The notes beneath the pieces are model-generated. The model worked only from the letters and a program-made list of their open reading frames with translations. It searched no databases and had not been told where the DNA came from. A stretch of 64,000 nt of DNA, taken from NCBI RefSeq assembly GCF_041529975.1, contig NZ_CP168030.1, positions 3,658,001 through 3,722,000 on the forward strand, given 5' to 3'. Source of the DNA: Microbacterium maritypicum. Its GTDB lineage: Bacteria > Actinomycetota > Actinomycetes > Actinomycetales > Microbacteriaceae. A program made the position numbers and the translations under genes. Of the stretch, positions 1 through 8,863 are shown piece by piece (the first letter of the stretch is position 1; each line of letters starts with the position of its first letter).

Positions 1-163
1 AGCTGTACCAGATGACGAAGAGGAAGGGGACGACACCGAGGACGATGACGCCGAGGACCTGGGGCGCGACGAAGGCCACGCCGAGCCAGCGATCCCCGTC
101 AGGACGGGGACGCCGGCTCGGCAGGGCTCTTCGATCGTTCGCCGCGACGGTGCGTGCGGTCAC
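1..163 (-). CDS. Sugar ABC transporter permease, N-terminal part (cut by window edge)
   Basis: Only the first 54 codons are inside the window. A GTG start at 163 lies four bases past the stop of the binding-protein gene at 168, so the two are almost certainly one operon. The visible protein has a basic, Arg/Pro-rich cytoplasmic tail of about 23 residues followed by a hydrophobic segment (LGVAFVAPQVLGVIVLG...) typical of the first membrane span of MalF/UgpA-type (CUT1) permeases. Such proteins form the membrane channel of a sugar importer together with a second permease, probably the next gene outside the window. The substrate cannot be read from this fragment. Confidence 0.8.
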   Translation of the reverse strand, partial: MTARTVAANDRRALPSRRPRPDGDRWLGVAFVAPQVLGVIVLGVVPFLFVIWYS

Positions 164-167
164 GCGG

Positions 168-1457
168 TCAGCCCTTGAGCGTCGGCGAGATCTGCTCGCA
201 GATGCCGGTGACCGCGGTCTCGACGTCGCCGCCCGACCACACCGGGTCGAGACCCGCACGGACCTTGTCGGAGAACTGGGAGAGCACCGGGTGCTGCGGC
301 TTGACCGAGGCGTCGGGGACCACGTCGATGATCGCCGACTGGATCTCGTCGGGCGAGAGCTTCGGCGCTGCCTGCGAGAGCGTCTCCACGTTGAGCAGGG
401 ACTCACGGGGCGGCGGGAAGAACTGCGCGAGGAGCTCGGCGTTCGTGGGGTTGGTCAGGTAGGCGAGGAAGCCTGCCGCCTGATCCTGGTTCTCACTGCG
501 CTCGAGGACGCTCACGCCCGCCTGGCCGACGATCGGGTGGTACCCCTCCGGTCCCGCGGGCAGCGGGAGGAACGACCACTCGAAGCTGTCGTCGAGGCTC
601 CCCGACTGGCTGAGCTGAGCGACGCTAAAGGCGACGTCACCGCTCGCAAATGCAGCGGGCGCCGCGTTGCCGGAGACGGCAGGGATCGCTCCCCTGTCGA
701 TCTGGTCCTGGTACCACGTGAGGTACTCGATCATCTCGGGAGAGGCGAACTCGCAGGTCGTACCGTCTTCGGACCACGGCGCGGCGCCCCATGCGTTCCC
801 GAGCATGGTCACGGCACTCCAGTTCGTCGGGTTGAACGTGGGCACGTTCAGCCCTGTCGCTCCCGTCTCGCCGTTCACCGCCGCAGCGATGTCCGCGACC
901 GTGTCCCACGTGTAGTCGGGAGTGCTGACGAGCGACTCGACATCCGGCTGGCCCGCGGCCGCGACGAGGTCATCGTTGACGTAGAGCGCGAAGGGGGAGT
1001 TCGAGAACGGATACGCGTAGACGCCTCCGTCGTCGTCCTGCCACGGCGCGAGCGCGGCCGGGAGGATGTCGTCGAGGTCGTAGCCGTCGGCGCCCTCCAG
1101 GGTTTCACGCACGTCGTGCAGGATCCCGGAGTCGACGAACTCGGGACCGCTCGCCTCCGGGATCCAGGCGAGATCGGGAACGTCGCCGCCGGCGATCTGC
1201 GTCGTCAGCCCGGCGACGTAGTCCGGGTTCGTGACGGGTTCGAAAGTGATCGACGAGACTTCGTCGCCGTGCTCTTCGACGTAGGCATCGCCGATCTCCT
1301 GCAGCAGCGCCAGGTGACCTTCGTTGGAGGACCAGAGCGCCATGGTCAGGTCGACGGGGCCTGAGGCGCCGCTGTCGGTACCGGCGCAGGCGCTGAGGGA
1401 CACCGCCAGAACTCCGGTGAGCGCGATGGCAGCCCCTCGGGATCGGGTAGCTCGCAT
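168..1457 (-). CDS. Sugar ABC transporter substrate-binding lipoprotein (CUT1 family)
   Basis: A 429-residue extracytoplasmic solute-binding protein of family 1 (maltose/oligosaccharide type). The start at 1457 is preferred over a possible start 21 bases upstream because AAGGAG sits about 6 bases before this ATG. The N-terminus has Arg-rich residues, a hydrophobic stretch and a lipobox SLSAC, so the mature protein should be lipid-anchored at Cys 23 or so. The remainder shows the usual family features (a TMALWSSNEG-like first strand, Trp/Tyr-rich sugar-contact segments). It is followed by a permease gene four bases downstream and preceded by a LacI gene, with an inverted-repeat operator in the gap. 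The ligand is unknown. Confidence 0.9.
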   Translation of the reverse strand: MRATRSRGAAIALTGVLAVSLSACAGTDSGASGPVDLTMALWSSNEGHLALLQEIGDAYVEEHGDEVSSITFEPVTNPDYVAGLTTQIAGGDVPDLAWIPEASGPEFVDSGILHDVRETLEGADGYDLDDILPAALAPWQDDDGGVYAYPFSNSPFALYVNDDLVAAAGQPDVESLVSTPDYTWDTVADIAAAVNGETGATGLNVPTFNPTNWSAVTMLGNAWGAAPWSEDGTTCEFASPEMIEYLTWYQDQIDRGAIPAVSGNAAPAAFASGDVAFSVAQLSQSGSLDDSFEWSFLPLPAGPEGYHPIVGQAGVSVLERSENQDQAAGFLAYLTNPTNAELLAQFFPPPRESLLNVETLSQAAPKLSPDEIQSAIIDVVPDASVKPQHPVLSQFSDKVRAGLDPVWSGGDVETAVTGICEQISPTLKG

Positions 1458-1506
1458 GAAGTACTCCTTCGGACTCATTGACGCGCCTCGTAGCGCGCTG
1501 AAAGAA

Positions 1507-1534
1507 AAAGTACCAGAACTATCGAGAATATCAA
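1507..1534 (-). promoter_or_regulatory. Candidate promoter of the binding-protein operon
   Basis: Reading on the minus strand, TTGATA (1534 to 1529) and TACTTT (1512 to 1507) are separated by 16 bases, a reasonable -35/-10 pair ahead of the binding-protein gene. The -35 box lies inside the inverted repeat at 1519 to 1550, which fits repression by a LacI protein. Prediction from sequence only. Confidence 0.45.
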
Positions 1535-1550
1535 GCAGTATTTTCGATAG
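1519..1550. promoter_or_regulatory. Inverted repeat, probable LacI operator
   Basis: Arms CTATCGAGAATA (1519-1530) and TATTTTCGATAG (1539-1550) are inverted copies with one mismatch and an 8-base centre. The element overlaps the last codon of the LacI gene and the -35 box of the next operon. A terminator reading is possible, but the AT-rich stem and its position favour an operator. The half-site TCGAGAA recurs at 2643, in front of the LacI gene itself. Confidence 0.5.
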
Positions 1551-2565
1551 CTTGCAGAGGTGCCGTCGATCCTCGCACGACGAGTTCCGTCGCCAGGTCG
1601 GTATGGAAGGCCGGCGGTGTCGTGCCGAGCAACAGCTTGTGGGCGACCTCCACCGCGTAGGAGCCCATCGCCTCGGAGGGCTGCCGGATGGTCGTCAGCT
1701 GCGGGGCCGTCATCCGCGCGACGAGCTGGTCGTCGAACCCGATGACGCTGAGCTCATCCGGGACGGACACGCCGGCGCGGCGCGCGGCCTCGAGGACTCC
1801 GGCGGCCTGCGCGTCGCTCGCCGCGAAGATCGCCGTCACGCGACCCGGTCGACCCAGAAGGGTCTCCGCCGCCTGCAGGCCGGATTCGTAGGTGAAGTCG
1901 CCCTCTTCGATGATGTCGTCCCCGGGTTCGATCCCGGCCGAGGCGAGAGCGGCGAGATGTCCGTGCTTGCGAGCGATCGACGCCTGCGTGTCGGAGACTC
2001 CGCCGAGGAACCCGATGCGCCGATGCCCGAGCGAGAGCAGATGCTGCGTCGCTGCCATCCCCCCTGCGAAGTTCGTGGCGCCCACGGAGTACGAGTCGTT
2101 GTCCGGCAGCTGGTAGGTGTCGACCTCGACGAGGGGGACGCCGTTCTTCGCGAGCTTCGCCCGCTCCTGCGTCCTCAACCGCGACTTCAGCGCGATGACC
2201 GCGGTCGGACCGTTGCGCTTGGTCCGCTCGATCCAGCCGGCGGCGGGCGCCCCATCCGGAAGGTCGAGCAGCACGAGCTCGAGCCCGGCCTCGTGCGCCG
2301 CACGCATGGTGCCGCGCAGGATCTCGACCGTCAGCGGGGACGACATGCTCGAACTCGCGAGCACGACCACCACCGTCGCCAGATCACTCCGCGAGCGCTG
2401 CTTCGGCGACAGGTACTGCTTGTCGCGGAGCACCGACTCCACCCGCACGCGAGTGTCGGCAGCGACGTCGGGCGCCCCGTTCACGACCTTCGAGACGGTG
2501 GAGATCGAGACCCCCGCCTCACCCGCCACCTCGGCAAGCGATGGTCGACGCTCCTTCGCGCGCAT
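1531..2565 (-). CDS. LacI-family transcriptional regulator
   Basis: A 344-residue LacI/GalR repressor. The N-terminal helix-turn-helix (SLAEVAGEAGVSISTVSKVV) is followed by the hinge helix and a periplasmic-binding-protein-like effector domain with the usual IGFLGG, AIFAASD and VIGFDD blocks. An ATG at 2565 has AGGGG five bases upstream, better than a GTG six bases further out. The gene lies upstream of, and in the same direction as, a sugar-binding protein and permease, and is divergent from an FAD oxidoreductase. It probably represses both in the absence of the sugar, through the repeats at 1519-1550 and 2618-2661. The inducer is unknown. Confidence 0.92.
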   Translation of the reverse strand: MRAKERRPSLAEVAGEAGVSISTVSKVVNGAPDVAADTRVRVESVLRDKQYLSPKQRSRSDLATVVVVLASSSMSSPLTVEILRGTMRAAHEAGLELVLLDLPDGAPAAGWIERTKRNGPTAVIALKSRLRTQERAKLAKNGVPLVEVDTYQLPDNDSYSVGATNFAGGMAATQHLLSLGHRRIGFLGGVSDTQASIARKHGHLAALASAGIEPGDDIIEEGDFTYESGLQAAETLLGRPGRVTAIFAASDAQAAGVLEAARRAGVSVPDELSVIGFDDQLVARMTAPQLTTIRQPSEAMGSYAVEVAHKLLLGTTPPAFHTDLATELVVRGSTAPLQAIENTA

Positions 2566-2617
2566 GGGCACCCCTTCACTCAGTCAGCGTTCTGGAATTC
2601 TATGGCGAACCCGTCTC

Positions 2618-2661
2618 CTCTAGAGATTTTACTTGGACATGTTCGAGAAAATTACCTAGAG
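2618..2661. promoter_or_regulatory. 44-base imperfect palindrome in divergent promoter region
   Basis: Arms 2618-2639 and 2640-2661 match at about 16 of 22 positions when one is reversed, centred on ACATGT and capped by CTCTAG/CTAGAG. It sits between the LacI gene and the FAD oxidoreductase, AT-richer than its surroundings, and shares TCGAGAA with the repeat at 1519. Likely a double operator controlling both genes. Confidence 0.4.
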
Positions 2662-2687
2662 TTCTCGGGAAAGAAAGGTGTTCTTCC

Positions 2688-4298
2688 GTGACACGACAGC
2701 AGGCCGACCTTCTCATCATCGGCGGTGGCGTCGGCGGCGTCTCCGCCGCCCTCGCCGCTCTGCGCCGCGGCAGATCGGTCATCATGACCGAGCAGACCCC
2801 CTGGCTGGGGGGCCAGCTGACGAGTCAGCTCGTACCCAGCGACGAGCACCGACGCATCGAGGCGACGGGTCGTAACCGCAGCTACGCCCAGTTCCGCGAC
2901 CTCGTCCGGGATCACTACCGGACGTACTACCCGCTCACCGCCGCCGCGAGAGCCGACCGGCATCTCAACCCGGGCGCGGCCTGGGTGAGCCCGCTCAGCG
3001 TCGAGCCGAAGGTCATCCTCGCGGTGATCCACGACCTCCTCCGGCCGTACGAGGCCTCCGGCCGACTCGCTCTGATGCTCGAGACCACGCCTGTCGCCGT
3101 CCACACCGACGGTGACCGCATCGCCGCGGTGACCGTGCGCGACCGCGAGGGCGTCTCGCGCGAGCTGTCCGCGCCGTTCGTGCTGGATGCGACCGAGCTC
3201 GGTGATCTCCTGGAGCTCGGCGGAGTGGAATACGTCACCGGCCGCGAGGCTCGAGGCGAGACCGGGGAGCCCAGTGCGCCGGAGGCCGGTGACCCGCTCG
3301 ACATGCAGAGCGTCACCTGGTGCTTCGCGGTCGAACACCTCGCCGGTCAGGATCACACGATCGATCGCCCCGACGACTACGACACCTTCCGCGAGTGGCG
3401 GCCGCCGCAGCTCGACGGCGAGAAGATGCTCGGATTCCGACGCGCCGCGCACGACGGCTCCATCGCCCGCGAGTACACACTGCGGGTGAACGACGACGAT
3501 GACCCCTTCGCCATCGACGTCGACCACCGCAACATGGACGGCGCCCCGGAACTGTGGAACTACCGCCGCATCGCCGCACGGCGCCAGTTCGAGGACGGCG
3601 CCTACGAGAGCGACATCGTCATCGTGAACTGGCCGATGAACGACTACGTCGGGGGCCCGCTCTTCGGCGTCGACGACGCCGCCGTCCACTGGGATCGTTC
3701 CAAGGCGTTGAGTCGGTCGCTGCTCTACTGGCTGCAGACGGAGGCTCCTCGACCCGATGGCGGTGTCGGCTGGCCGGGGCTCCGCCTCGCACCACAGGTC
3801 ACGGGGACGCCCGACGGGTTCGCGATGATGCCCTACTTCCGCGAATCCCGTCGTATCCGGGCTGAACGGACGATCCTCGAGCAGGACTTCGACCGCGATC
3901 TCCGCGACGGAAGGGGCGCCGAGCGCTATCCCGACACCGTGGGGGTCGGCCACTACTACTGGATCGACCGGCACGCCACGACCGGTGGCAGCGCCGGTGG
4001 CGGCGGGCTCCCGGAGCCGTTCGAGATCCCGCTCGGCGCCCTTCTGCCGCAGCGCGTGCGCAATCTCCTCCCCGCAGCCAAGAACATCGGCACGACGCAC
4101 ATCTCGAACGGCAGCTACCGGCTGCAGCCCGTCGAATGGTCCATCGGCGAGGCCGTGGGGGCCCTCGCCTCGTACTGTCTCGACCACGGTGTCGAGCCGT
4201 CGACGGTGCGCGCGGATGCGCGGCACCTCGACGATTTCCAGCGCGACCTCGAGCGCGGAGGCGTGCAGCTGCGGTGGGACCCCGCCCTTCGCTGGTAG
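2688..4298 (+). CDS. FAD-dependent oxidoreductase (FAD_oxidored family)
   Basis: A 536-residue flavoprotein. Residues 10 to 17 (IIGGGVGG) are the GxGxxG dinucleotide fold, followed by the WLGGQLTSQ segment seen in the FAD_oxidored (PF12831-like) family, whose members often sit in sugar-catabolic clusters. The GTG start at 2688 is preferred because the family begins right at the nucleotide fold and GAAAGG lies upstream; an open frame extends further upstream but crosses the operator. No signal peptide, so it should be cytoplasmic. It is divergent from a LacI gene. The substrate is not known: the family contains poorly characterised sugar- or cofactor-linked oxidoreductases. Confidence 0.82.
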   Translation: MTRQQADLLIIGGGVGGVSAALAALRRGRSVIMTEQTPWLGGQLTSQLVPSDEHRRIEATGRNRSYAQFRDLVRDHYRTYYPLTAAARADRHLNPGAAWVSPLSVEPKVILAVIHDLLRPYEASGRLALMLETTPVAVHTDGDRIAAVTVRDREGVSRELSAPFVLDATELGDLLELGGVEYVTGREARGETGEPSAPEAGDPLDMQSVTWCFAVEHLAGQDHTIDRPDDYDTFREWRPPQLDGEKMLGFRRAAHDGSIAREYTLRVNDDDDPFAIDVDHRNMDGAPELWNYRRIAARRQFEDGAYESDIVIVNWPMNDYVGGPLFGVDDAAVHWDRSKALSRSLLYWLQTEAPRPDGGVGWPGLRLAPQVTGTPDGFAMMPYFRESRRIRAERTILEQDFDRDLRDGRGAERYPDTVGVGHYYWIDRHATTGGSAGGGGLPEPFEIPLGALLPQRVRNLLPAAKNIGTTHISNGSYRLQPVEWSIGEAVGALASYCLDHGVEPSTVRADARHLDDFQRDLERGGVQLRWDPALRW

Positions 4299-4313
4299 AC
4301 CGCCGTCGGTGGA

Positions 4314-5354
4314 TCAGGCCTCGGTCGGCGCAGGACCGGTCGAGGCCCTGACCTGCAGCATCGGCGTCGCCTCCTGGTAGACGGCCGGCTCCGCACCGTC
4401 GATGACGTCGAGCAGGCGGCGGGCGGCCTGGGCGCCGAGGGCGACCACATCGTGGCTGAGCGCCGTCAACCCCGGCGTCACGAGTCGACAGAGCAGCGAG
4501 TCGTCCCACGCGATGATCGAGACATCTCCGGGAACGGACAGTCCCCGCTGATGCGCCGTGGTCAGGGCGGCGACGGCCATGATGTCGTTGTCGAAGATCA
4601 ACCCCGTCGGCGGGCGCGGCGACGAGAGCACGGCGCGCGTGGCGACCGCACCGGCATCCTCCGAGAGATCACTGCGGACGATGTCATGGTCGAGGCCGCA
4701 CGCACGGGCAGTCTGATCGAACGCGTCATCGCGGATGGCCGTGTACGCATACCGTCGGGGCGCCGCGACCCGGGTGATGCGACGATGCCCGAGAGCAGCG
4801 AGATGCTGGACGGCCTGTCTCATCGCGGCGGCGTCGTCCGTCCACACGGTCGTCAGGCCGGCCGCAGCGCTCGGATCGCCCACCGCGACCGCGGGGACGC
4901 CGGCTTCCCTGACGACGGCGATCCGCTGATCGTGTGGCCTCAGGTCGGTGAGGAGGACGCCGTCCACACGCCGCGAACCGCGCCAACGCCGGATCGCTTC
5001 GACCTCGGCGTCCGCATCAGCGGCGACCTCGAGCAGGAGACCACGGGAGCGCACGGCGAGCGCCGACTCCACTCCCGCGATGAACTGCATGTAGAACGGC
5101 TCGACGGAGAGATCACGAGGATCCTTCGTGAGCACCAGACCGATCGTGTCCGCACCGGCACCCGCCAGGGCACGCGCGGCGCTCGCCGGCGACCAGCCGA
5201 GTCGGGCCGCCACTTCGAGCACCCGTTCCCGCGTGGCCTCGGAGATCCCCGGGCGACCGTTGAGGGCATAGGAGACGCTCGCGGTCGACGTCTGCGCCTC
5301 GCGCGCGACATCGGCGATCGTGACCCGCCGGGCCCGCGCAGCGCTCGTCATCAC
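4314..5354 (-). CDS. LacI-family transcriptional regulator, linked to beta-mannosidase
   Basis: A 346-residue LacI repressor with an N-terminal helix-turn-helix (TIADVAREAQTSTASVSYAL) and a sugar-binding effector domain. It starts 14 bases after the stop of the beta-mannosidase gene, same strand, so it is probably the second gene of that operon and autoregulated. A GTG at 5354 has GGGAG 8 bases upstream; an ATG directly after it is an equally possible start. The likely target is the perfect palindrome at 7877-7886 upstream of the mannosidase. It is convergent with the FAD oxidoreductase. Confidence 0.9.
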   Translation of the reverse strand: MMTSAARARRVTIADVAREAQTSTASVSYALNGRPGISEATRERVLEVAARLGWSPASAARALAGAGADTIGLVLTKDPRDLSVEPFYMQFIAGVESALAVRSRGLLLEVAADADAEVEAIRRWRGSRRVDGVLLTDLRPHDQRIAVVREAGVPAVAVGDPSAAAGLTTVWTDDAAAMRQAVQHLAALGHRRITRVAAPRRYAYTAIRDDAFDQTARACGLDHDIVRSDLSEDAGAVATRAVLSSPRPPTGLIFDNDIMAVAALTTAHQRGLSVPGDVSIIAWDDSLLCRLVTPGLTALSHDVVALGAQAARRLLDVIDGAEPAVYQEATPMLQVRASTGPAPTEA

Positions 5355-5368
5355 CGATGCAGCTCCCG

Positions 5369-7834
5369 TCAGTCGGGATCGATGATATCCCGCAGCGAGG
5401 AGACGACGAACGCCTCCCGCGCCGAGTCGGGATCGAGCGGCTCCGGCGCGCGGACGCGGAAGATCGCGGTCTCCCCCGGGAGCACGGTGGTGAAGCCGCG
5501 ATCGACCGTCGCCTCAGGATGGAGGCGATCCGGCTGGACGAGCACGTCGCGTGCGAGGAGACGCGAGCGGACGCTGATGTCCATACCGCCGGCGACGACG
5601 GCGACGGCGACTTCCAGCGGTGCGTGAGCGTGCGCGCCACTCGGCGGAGCGAAATGCCAGAGGGCTCGCTGGTCGTCGACGGTGGCGACCACGAACTCCT
5701 CCGCCGGATCCCGCGGCTCGGCGATGATCGGCGGCAGCTCGATGCGGGCCACCGAGCGCGGAGGCACGGAGAGCGGGAACGACTGCTCCGCCGCGGCGAT
5801 CCCATCGGCCCGCCGCCGCGCGAATCCCACCGTGGAGTGCCACGCCTCGTCGTCGTCGTTGATGATGCACAGTTCGAGCCCGCCGTCCCGCGGCTCGATC
5901 GTCAGCACGCGCGGTGCGTACATGTCGCGCAGGGCGAAGTAGAGCGGCTTGCACCGGCCCGCGCTGTCGATCGCCGACCAGGACGTCACCGGCCACAGGT
6001 CGTTGAGCTGCCACACGATCGTGCCCGAGGTGCGCGGCCAACTCGCGCGCCAGTGCAGCACGCCGGTGCGGACGGCCTCGACCTGCATCCACTGCGTCTG
6101 CAGATGCCACCGGTCGAAGTCGTCCGTCGGCGGGAGGTGGCGGGCGAGATTGCGGGCGAGCTTCGCGTGCCCGTCGATGGCCTTCTGATGGTGCCGGACG
6201 TTCTCGGAGTCGAGACGAAGATCGGGGTCCGAGACCGCATCGCGCAACGTCCGCCAGGCGGCTGCACCCTGCCAACCGAACTCGGAGACGAAACGCGGAG
6301 AGCTGGCGCGGTAGACCGAGTAGTCGTCTTCGTTCCAGGCATCCCAGGAATGGAAGGTCTGGTGATCCGGGTCGTTCGGATCGTGAACCCCGCTGCCCGA
6401 CCAGGGACTCCCCTCCGTGTAGGGACGGGTCGGGTCGAGCTCGCGGACGAGGTCCGGCAGCCACTCCAGGTAGTACCGCTCACCCCAGGTGAGCTCCCCG
6501 CCCTGCTGCGATGCCCAATCCTTGTCCAGGCGCATCCAGAGGTTCTCGTTGTTCCCGTTCCAGAGGGCGAGGCTCGGGTGAGAGCTGAGCCGCACGATGT
6601 TCTCGCGGGCCTCGGCCAGCACCTGTGCCCTGATCGGCTCCTCCTCGGGATAGGCGGCGCAGGCGAAGAGGAAGTCCTGCCACACGAGCAGGCCGAGCTC
6701 GTCGCACGCGGAGTAGAACGCCTCGCTCTCGTAGACGCCTCCACCCCACACCCGGACGAGGTTCACATTGGCCTCCGCCGCCTGCTCCAGGCGCGTGCGG
6801 ACGCGGTCGGCGACATCCTCCCCGGGGAAGACGCTCTCGGGAATCCAGTTCACGCCCTTGATGAACATCGGGCGGTCGTTCACCGTGACGACGAACGGCG
6901 TGCCGTGCGCATCGGGGGTCCGATCGACGACGACGGTCCGGAAGCCGACCCGCGTGCGGTGTTCGTCGAGCCGCTCTCGCTCCGACCAGAGTGAGACCTC
7001 GACCGAGTACAGATGGGGTTCGCCGAGTCCGCGCGGGTGCCACCGCTGCACATCGGGAACGGCGACCACGATCGTCGCCGACTCTTCACCCGGCGGCACC
7101 TCGGCATGAACGGCCTGCCCCGCGATCTCGATCTCGAGATGCAGCGGGAGGCTCGCGCCGGAGGCCGTTCGCTCGAGGTCGATGTGAGCGGTGAGGATGC
7201 CGGTCTGCTCGAAGACGTCGACCAACGGACGGACCGCGGCGATCCGCGCCGTGCTCCAGCTCTCGATCCTGACGTCACGCCACAGCCCGCATCCGGGAAG
7301 GGTCGGCCCCCAGTCCCAGCCGAAGCTGCTGGCCATCTTCCGGATGAATGCGAACGGCTGCGGATAGGCGCTGGGGCGCGCGCCGAGCGCACGTTCCTGC
7401 TGCTCGGCATACGTGTATGCGGAGGTGAAGCAGACATCGACGCTGTTCTCCTCCTCGATCGCCGCCGTCACGTCGAACCGGTACGCACGATGCATGTTCC
7501 GCGTCTGTCCGACGGTTCGCCCGTTGACGGCGATCGACGCGATGGTGTCCACGCCGTCGAGGACGAGATCCACCCGCTCCGCGTCGCCCGACCGGGGGAA
7601 GGTGCGACTCAGGCGCCAGTCGCATCGAGCGACCCAGGACACGGCCTCCTCGTTCCGGTCGACGAAGGGGTCGGGAATGAGGTCTGCGTTCCGCAGATCG
7701 AGGTGGATCGCCCCGGGCACCTGCGCGGCGACGGCCCTCCCGACGAGCGGCGCGGCCTCTTCCGGGACAGGAGTGTCCCCCTCGGCGTCGACCATCCAAC
7801 TCCACCGTCCTGCCAGATCCGACGTCGTGCGCAT
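5369..7834 (-). CDS. Beta-mannosidase, glycoside hydrolase family 2
   Basis: An 821-residue GH2 enzyme that should release beta-D-mannose from manno-oligosaccharides. The jelly-roll sugar-binding domain (about residues 1-190) holds FGWDWGP, characteristic of GH2 mannosidases; an immunoglobulin-like domain follows, then the TIM barrel. The acid/base glutamate is in WNGNNEN near residue 425 and the nucleophile in SEFGWQ near 515. There is no signal peptide, so it acts in the cytoplasm on imported oligosaccharides. GGAGGA precedes the ATG. A LacI gene follows 14 bases downstream and a LacI-type palindrome precedes the gene. Confidence 0.93.
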   Translation of the reverse strand: MRTTSDLAGRWSWMVDAEGDTPVPEEAAPLVGRAVAAQVPGAIHLDLRNADLIPDPFVDRNEEAVSWVARCDWRLSRTFPRSGDAERVDLVLDGVDTIASIAVNGRTVGQTRNMHRAYRFDVTAAIEEENSVDVCFTSAYTYAEQQERALGARPSAYPQPFAFIRKMASSFGWDWGPTLPGCGLWRDVRIESWSTARIAAVRPLVDVFEQTGILTAHIDLERTASGASLPLHLEIEIAGQAVHAEVPPGEESATIVVAVPDVQRWHPRGLGEPHLYSVEVSLWSERERLDEHRTRVGFRTVVVDRTPDAHGTPFVVTVNDRPMFIKGVNWIPESVFPGEDVADRVRTRLEQAAEANVNLVRVWGGGVYESEAFYSACDELGLLVWQDFLFACAAYPEEEPIRAQVLAEARENIVRLSSHPSLALWNGNNENLWMRLDKDWASQQGGELTWGERYYLEWLPDLVRELDPTRPYTEGSPWSGSGVHDPNDPDHQTFHSWDAWNEDDYSVYRASSPRFVSEFGWQGAAAWRTLRDAVSDPDLRLDSENVRHHQKAIDGHAKLARNLARHLPPTDDFDRWHLQTQWMQVEAVRTGVLHWRASWPRTSGTIVWQLNDLWPVTSWSAIDSAGRCKPLYFALRDMYAPRVLTIEPRDGGLELCIINDDDEAWHSTVGFARRRADGIAAAEQSFPLSVPPRSVARIELPPIIAEPRDPAEEFVVATVDDQRALWHFAPPSGAHAHAPLEVAVAVVAGGMDISVRSRLLARDVLVQPDRLHPEATVDRGFTTVLPGETAIFRVRAPEPLDPDSAREAFVVSSLRDIIDPD

Positions 7835-7876
7835 GCGGAGTCCTCCTCGCTGATTCGTGAGGAGTCCACTGTAACC

Positions 7877-7886
7877 TAAGCGCTTA
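7877..7886. promoter_or_regulatory. LacI-type operator upstream of beta-mannosidase
   Basis: TAAGCGCTTA is a perfect 10-base palindrome with the central CG typical of LacI-family operators, 43 bases before the mannosidase start. The regulator encoded at 4314-5354 is the natural candidate to bind it. Confidence 0.6.
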
Positions 7887-7942
7887 AGTAGCTAGTGCCC
7901 CATGCTCCCCCGCGCCCGGCGGCGGCGGTGCGAATGGCACCG

Positions 7943-8863
7943 CTACAGCGCGAAGATCCGCCACGACGCCGCGTGCGTCGCCCCGGGGTCCAGTGTCACG
8001 AGGTCGACGCCGGAGTTGAACGCGTCGGGCGGGCACGTCATCGGCTCGACCGCGAGGCCGATGCGGTGAGTCTCCGCGACGGCGGGGGTGTCGGCCGTGT
8101 GCACCTGCACCCACGGGCAGCGCTCGTCCCACGCCATCCCGACGCCGTGACCGTCAGGAGCCGTCAGCCGCACCTCGGCCAGGCCGCCGTCACGGATCAG
8201 GCCGGTGAAGGCGTGGTCGATGAAGACGTCGCCGATGGGGCGCGCCGAGCGGAAGTCCCACTCCGGATGCTGCGACACCGGCTCCACCCCGACCGGGCTC
8301 AGCCGGTCGGGTGTGACCGTGAGCACCTCGGATGCCGGGAGCAGCAGGGTCCAGTCGTCGACTCCGCCCTGGCCGGCCACGAGGTACGGGTGCGGCCCGG
8401 TACCCCAGGGCGCGGCATCCGCCCCGACGTTGTGCGCGGTCACCGTCTGGTGCAGCCCCTCGGCGTCGAGCTTGTACTCGACCTCGACCTCGACGCGGAA
8501 CGGGTACCCCGTCTGCGGCAGGATCACGGCGGCCAGCACGACCCGGTCGTCGAGCACCAGACGGTCTTCGAACTCGACCCAGGCGAGCAGGCCGTGCAGC
8601 GCATGCGCGCGTTCCGGCTCGGTGAGCGCCAGCTGCTGCTCCGCTCCGCCGAACGAGTAGCGTCCGTCGACGATGCGGTTCGGCCACGGGGCCAGCGTGA
8701 CGCCGCGGTAACCGGGGCGCACGGCATCCGCGTCGAACGGCACGACGAGGTCGCGCTCCTCGAACGTGAGCGTCCGCAGCGTCGCACCGATGCTGGCGAT
8801 CACGGCCTCATACCCGTGCGCGGCGATCCGCAGCTGACGGCCGGAGCGCGGCATCGTCGTCAC
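7943..8863 (-). CDS. galM: Aldose 1-epimerase family protein
   Basis: A 306-residue mutarotase-fold protein that should interconvert alpha and beta anomers of aldoses such as arabinose or galactose. The substrate histidines are in ALHGLL and TGPHPY, and the catalytic glutamate is in [15 protein letters not shown] near the C-terminus. Its GTG start overlaps the araA stop by four bases (GTGA), so it is translated from the same messenger as araDBA and is the last gene of that operon. The exact sugar is not shown by the sequence; L-arabinose is suggested by context. Confidence 0.88.
   Translation of the reverse strand: MTTMPRSGRQLRIAAHGYEAVIASIGATLRTLTFEERDLVVPFDADAVRPGYRGVTLAPWPNRIVDGRYSFGGAEQQLALTEPERAHALHGLLAWVEFEDRLVLDDRVVLAAVILPQTGYPFRVEVEVEYKLDAEGLHQTVTAHNVGADAAPWGTGPHPYLVAGQGGVDDWTLLLPASEVLTVTPDRLSPVGVEPVSQHPEWDFRSARPIGDVFIDHAFTGLIRDGGLAEVRLTAPDGHGVGMAWDERCPWVQVHTADTPAVAETHRIGLAVEPMTCPPDAFNSGVDLVTLDPGATHAASWRIFAL

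Noticed and set aside
1519..1550. Intrinsic terminator after LacI
   Set aside because: Stem is AT-rich and overlaps the coding end and the -35 box of the next operon; operator is more likely, though a terminator role is not excluded.
2652..4226. 524-codon open frame antisense to the FAD oxidoreductase
   Set aside because: Low-complexity translation; the plus strand has the GxGxxG fold and a proper start.
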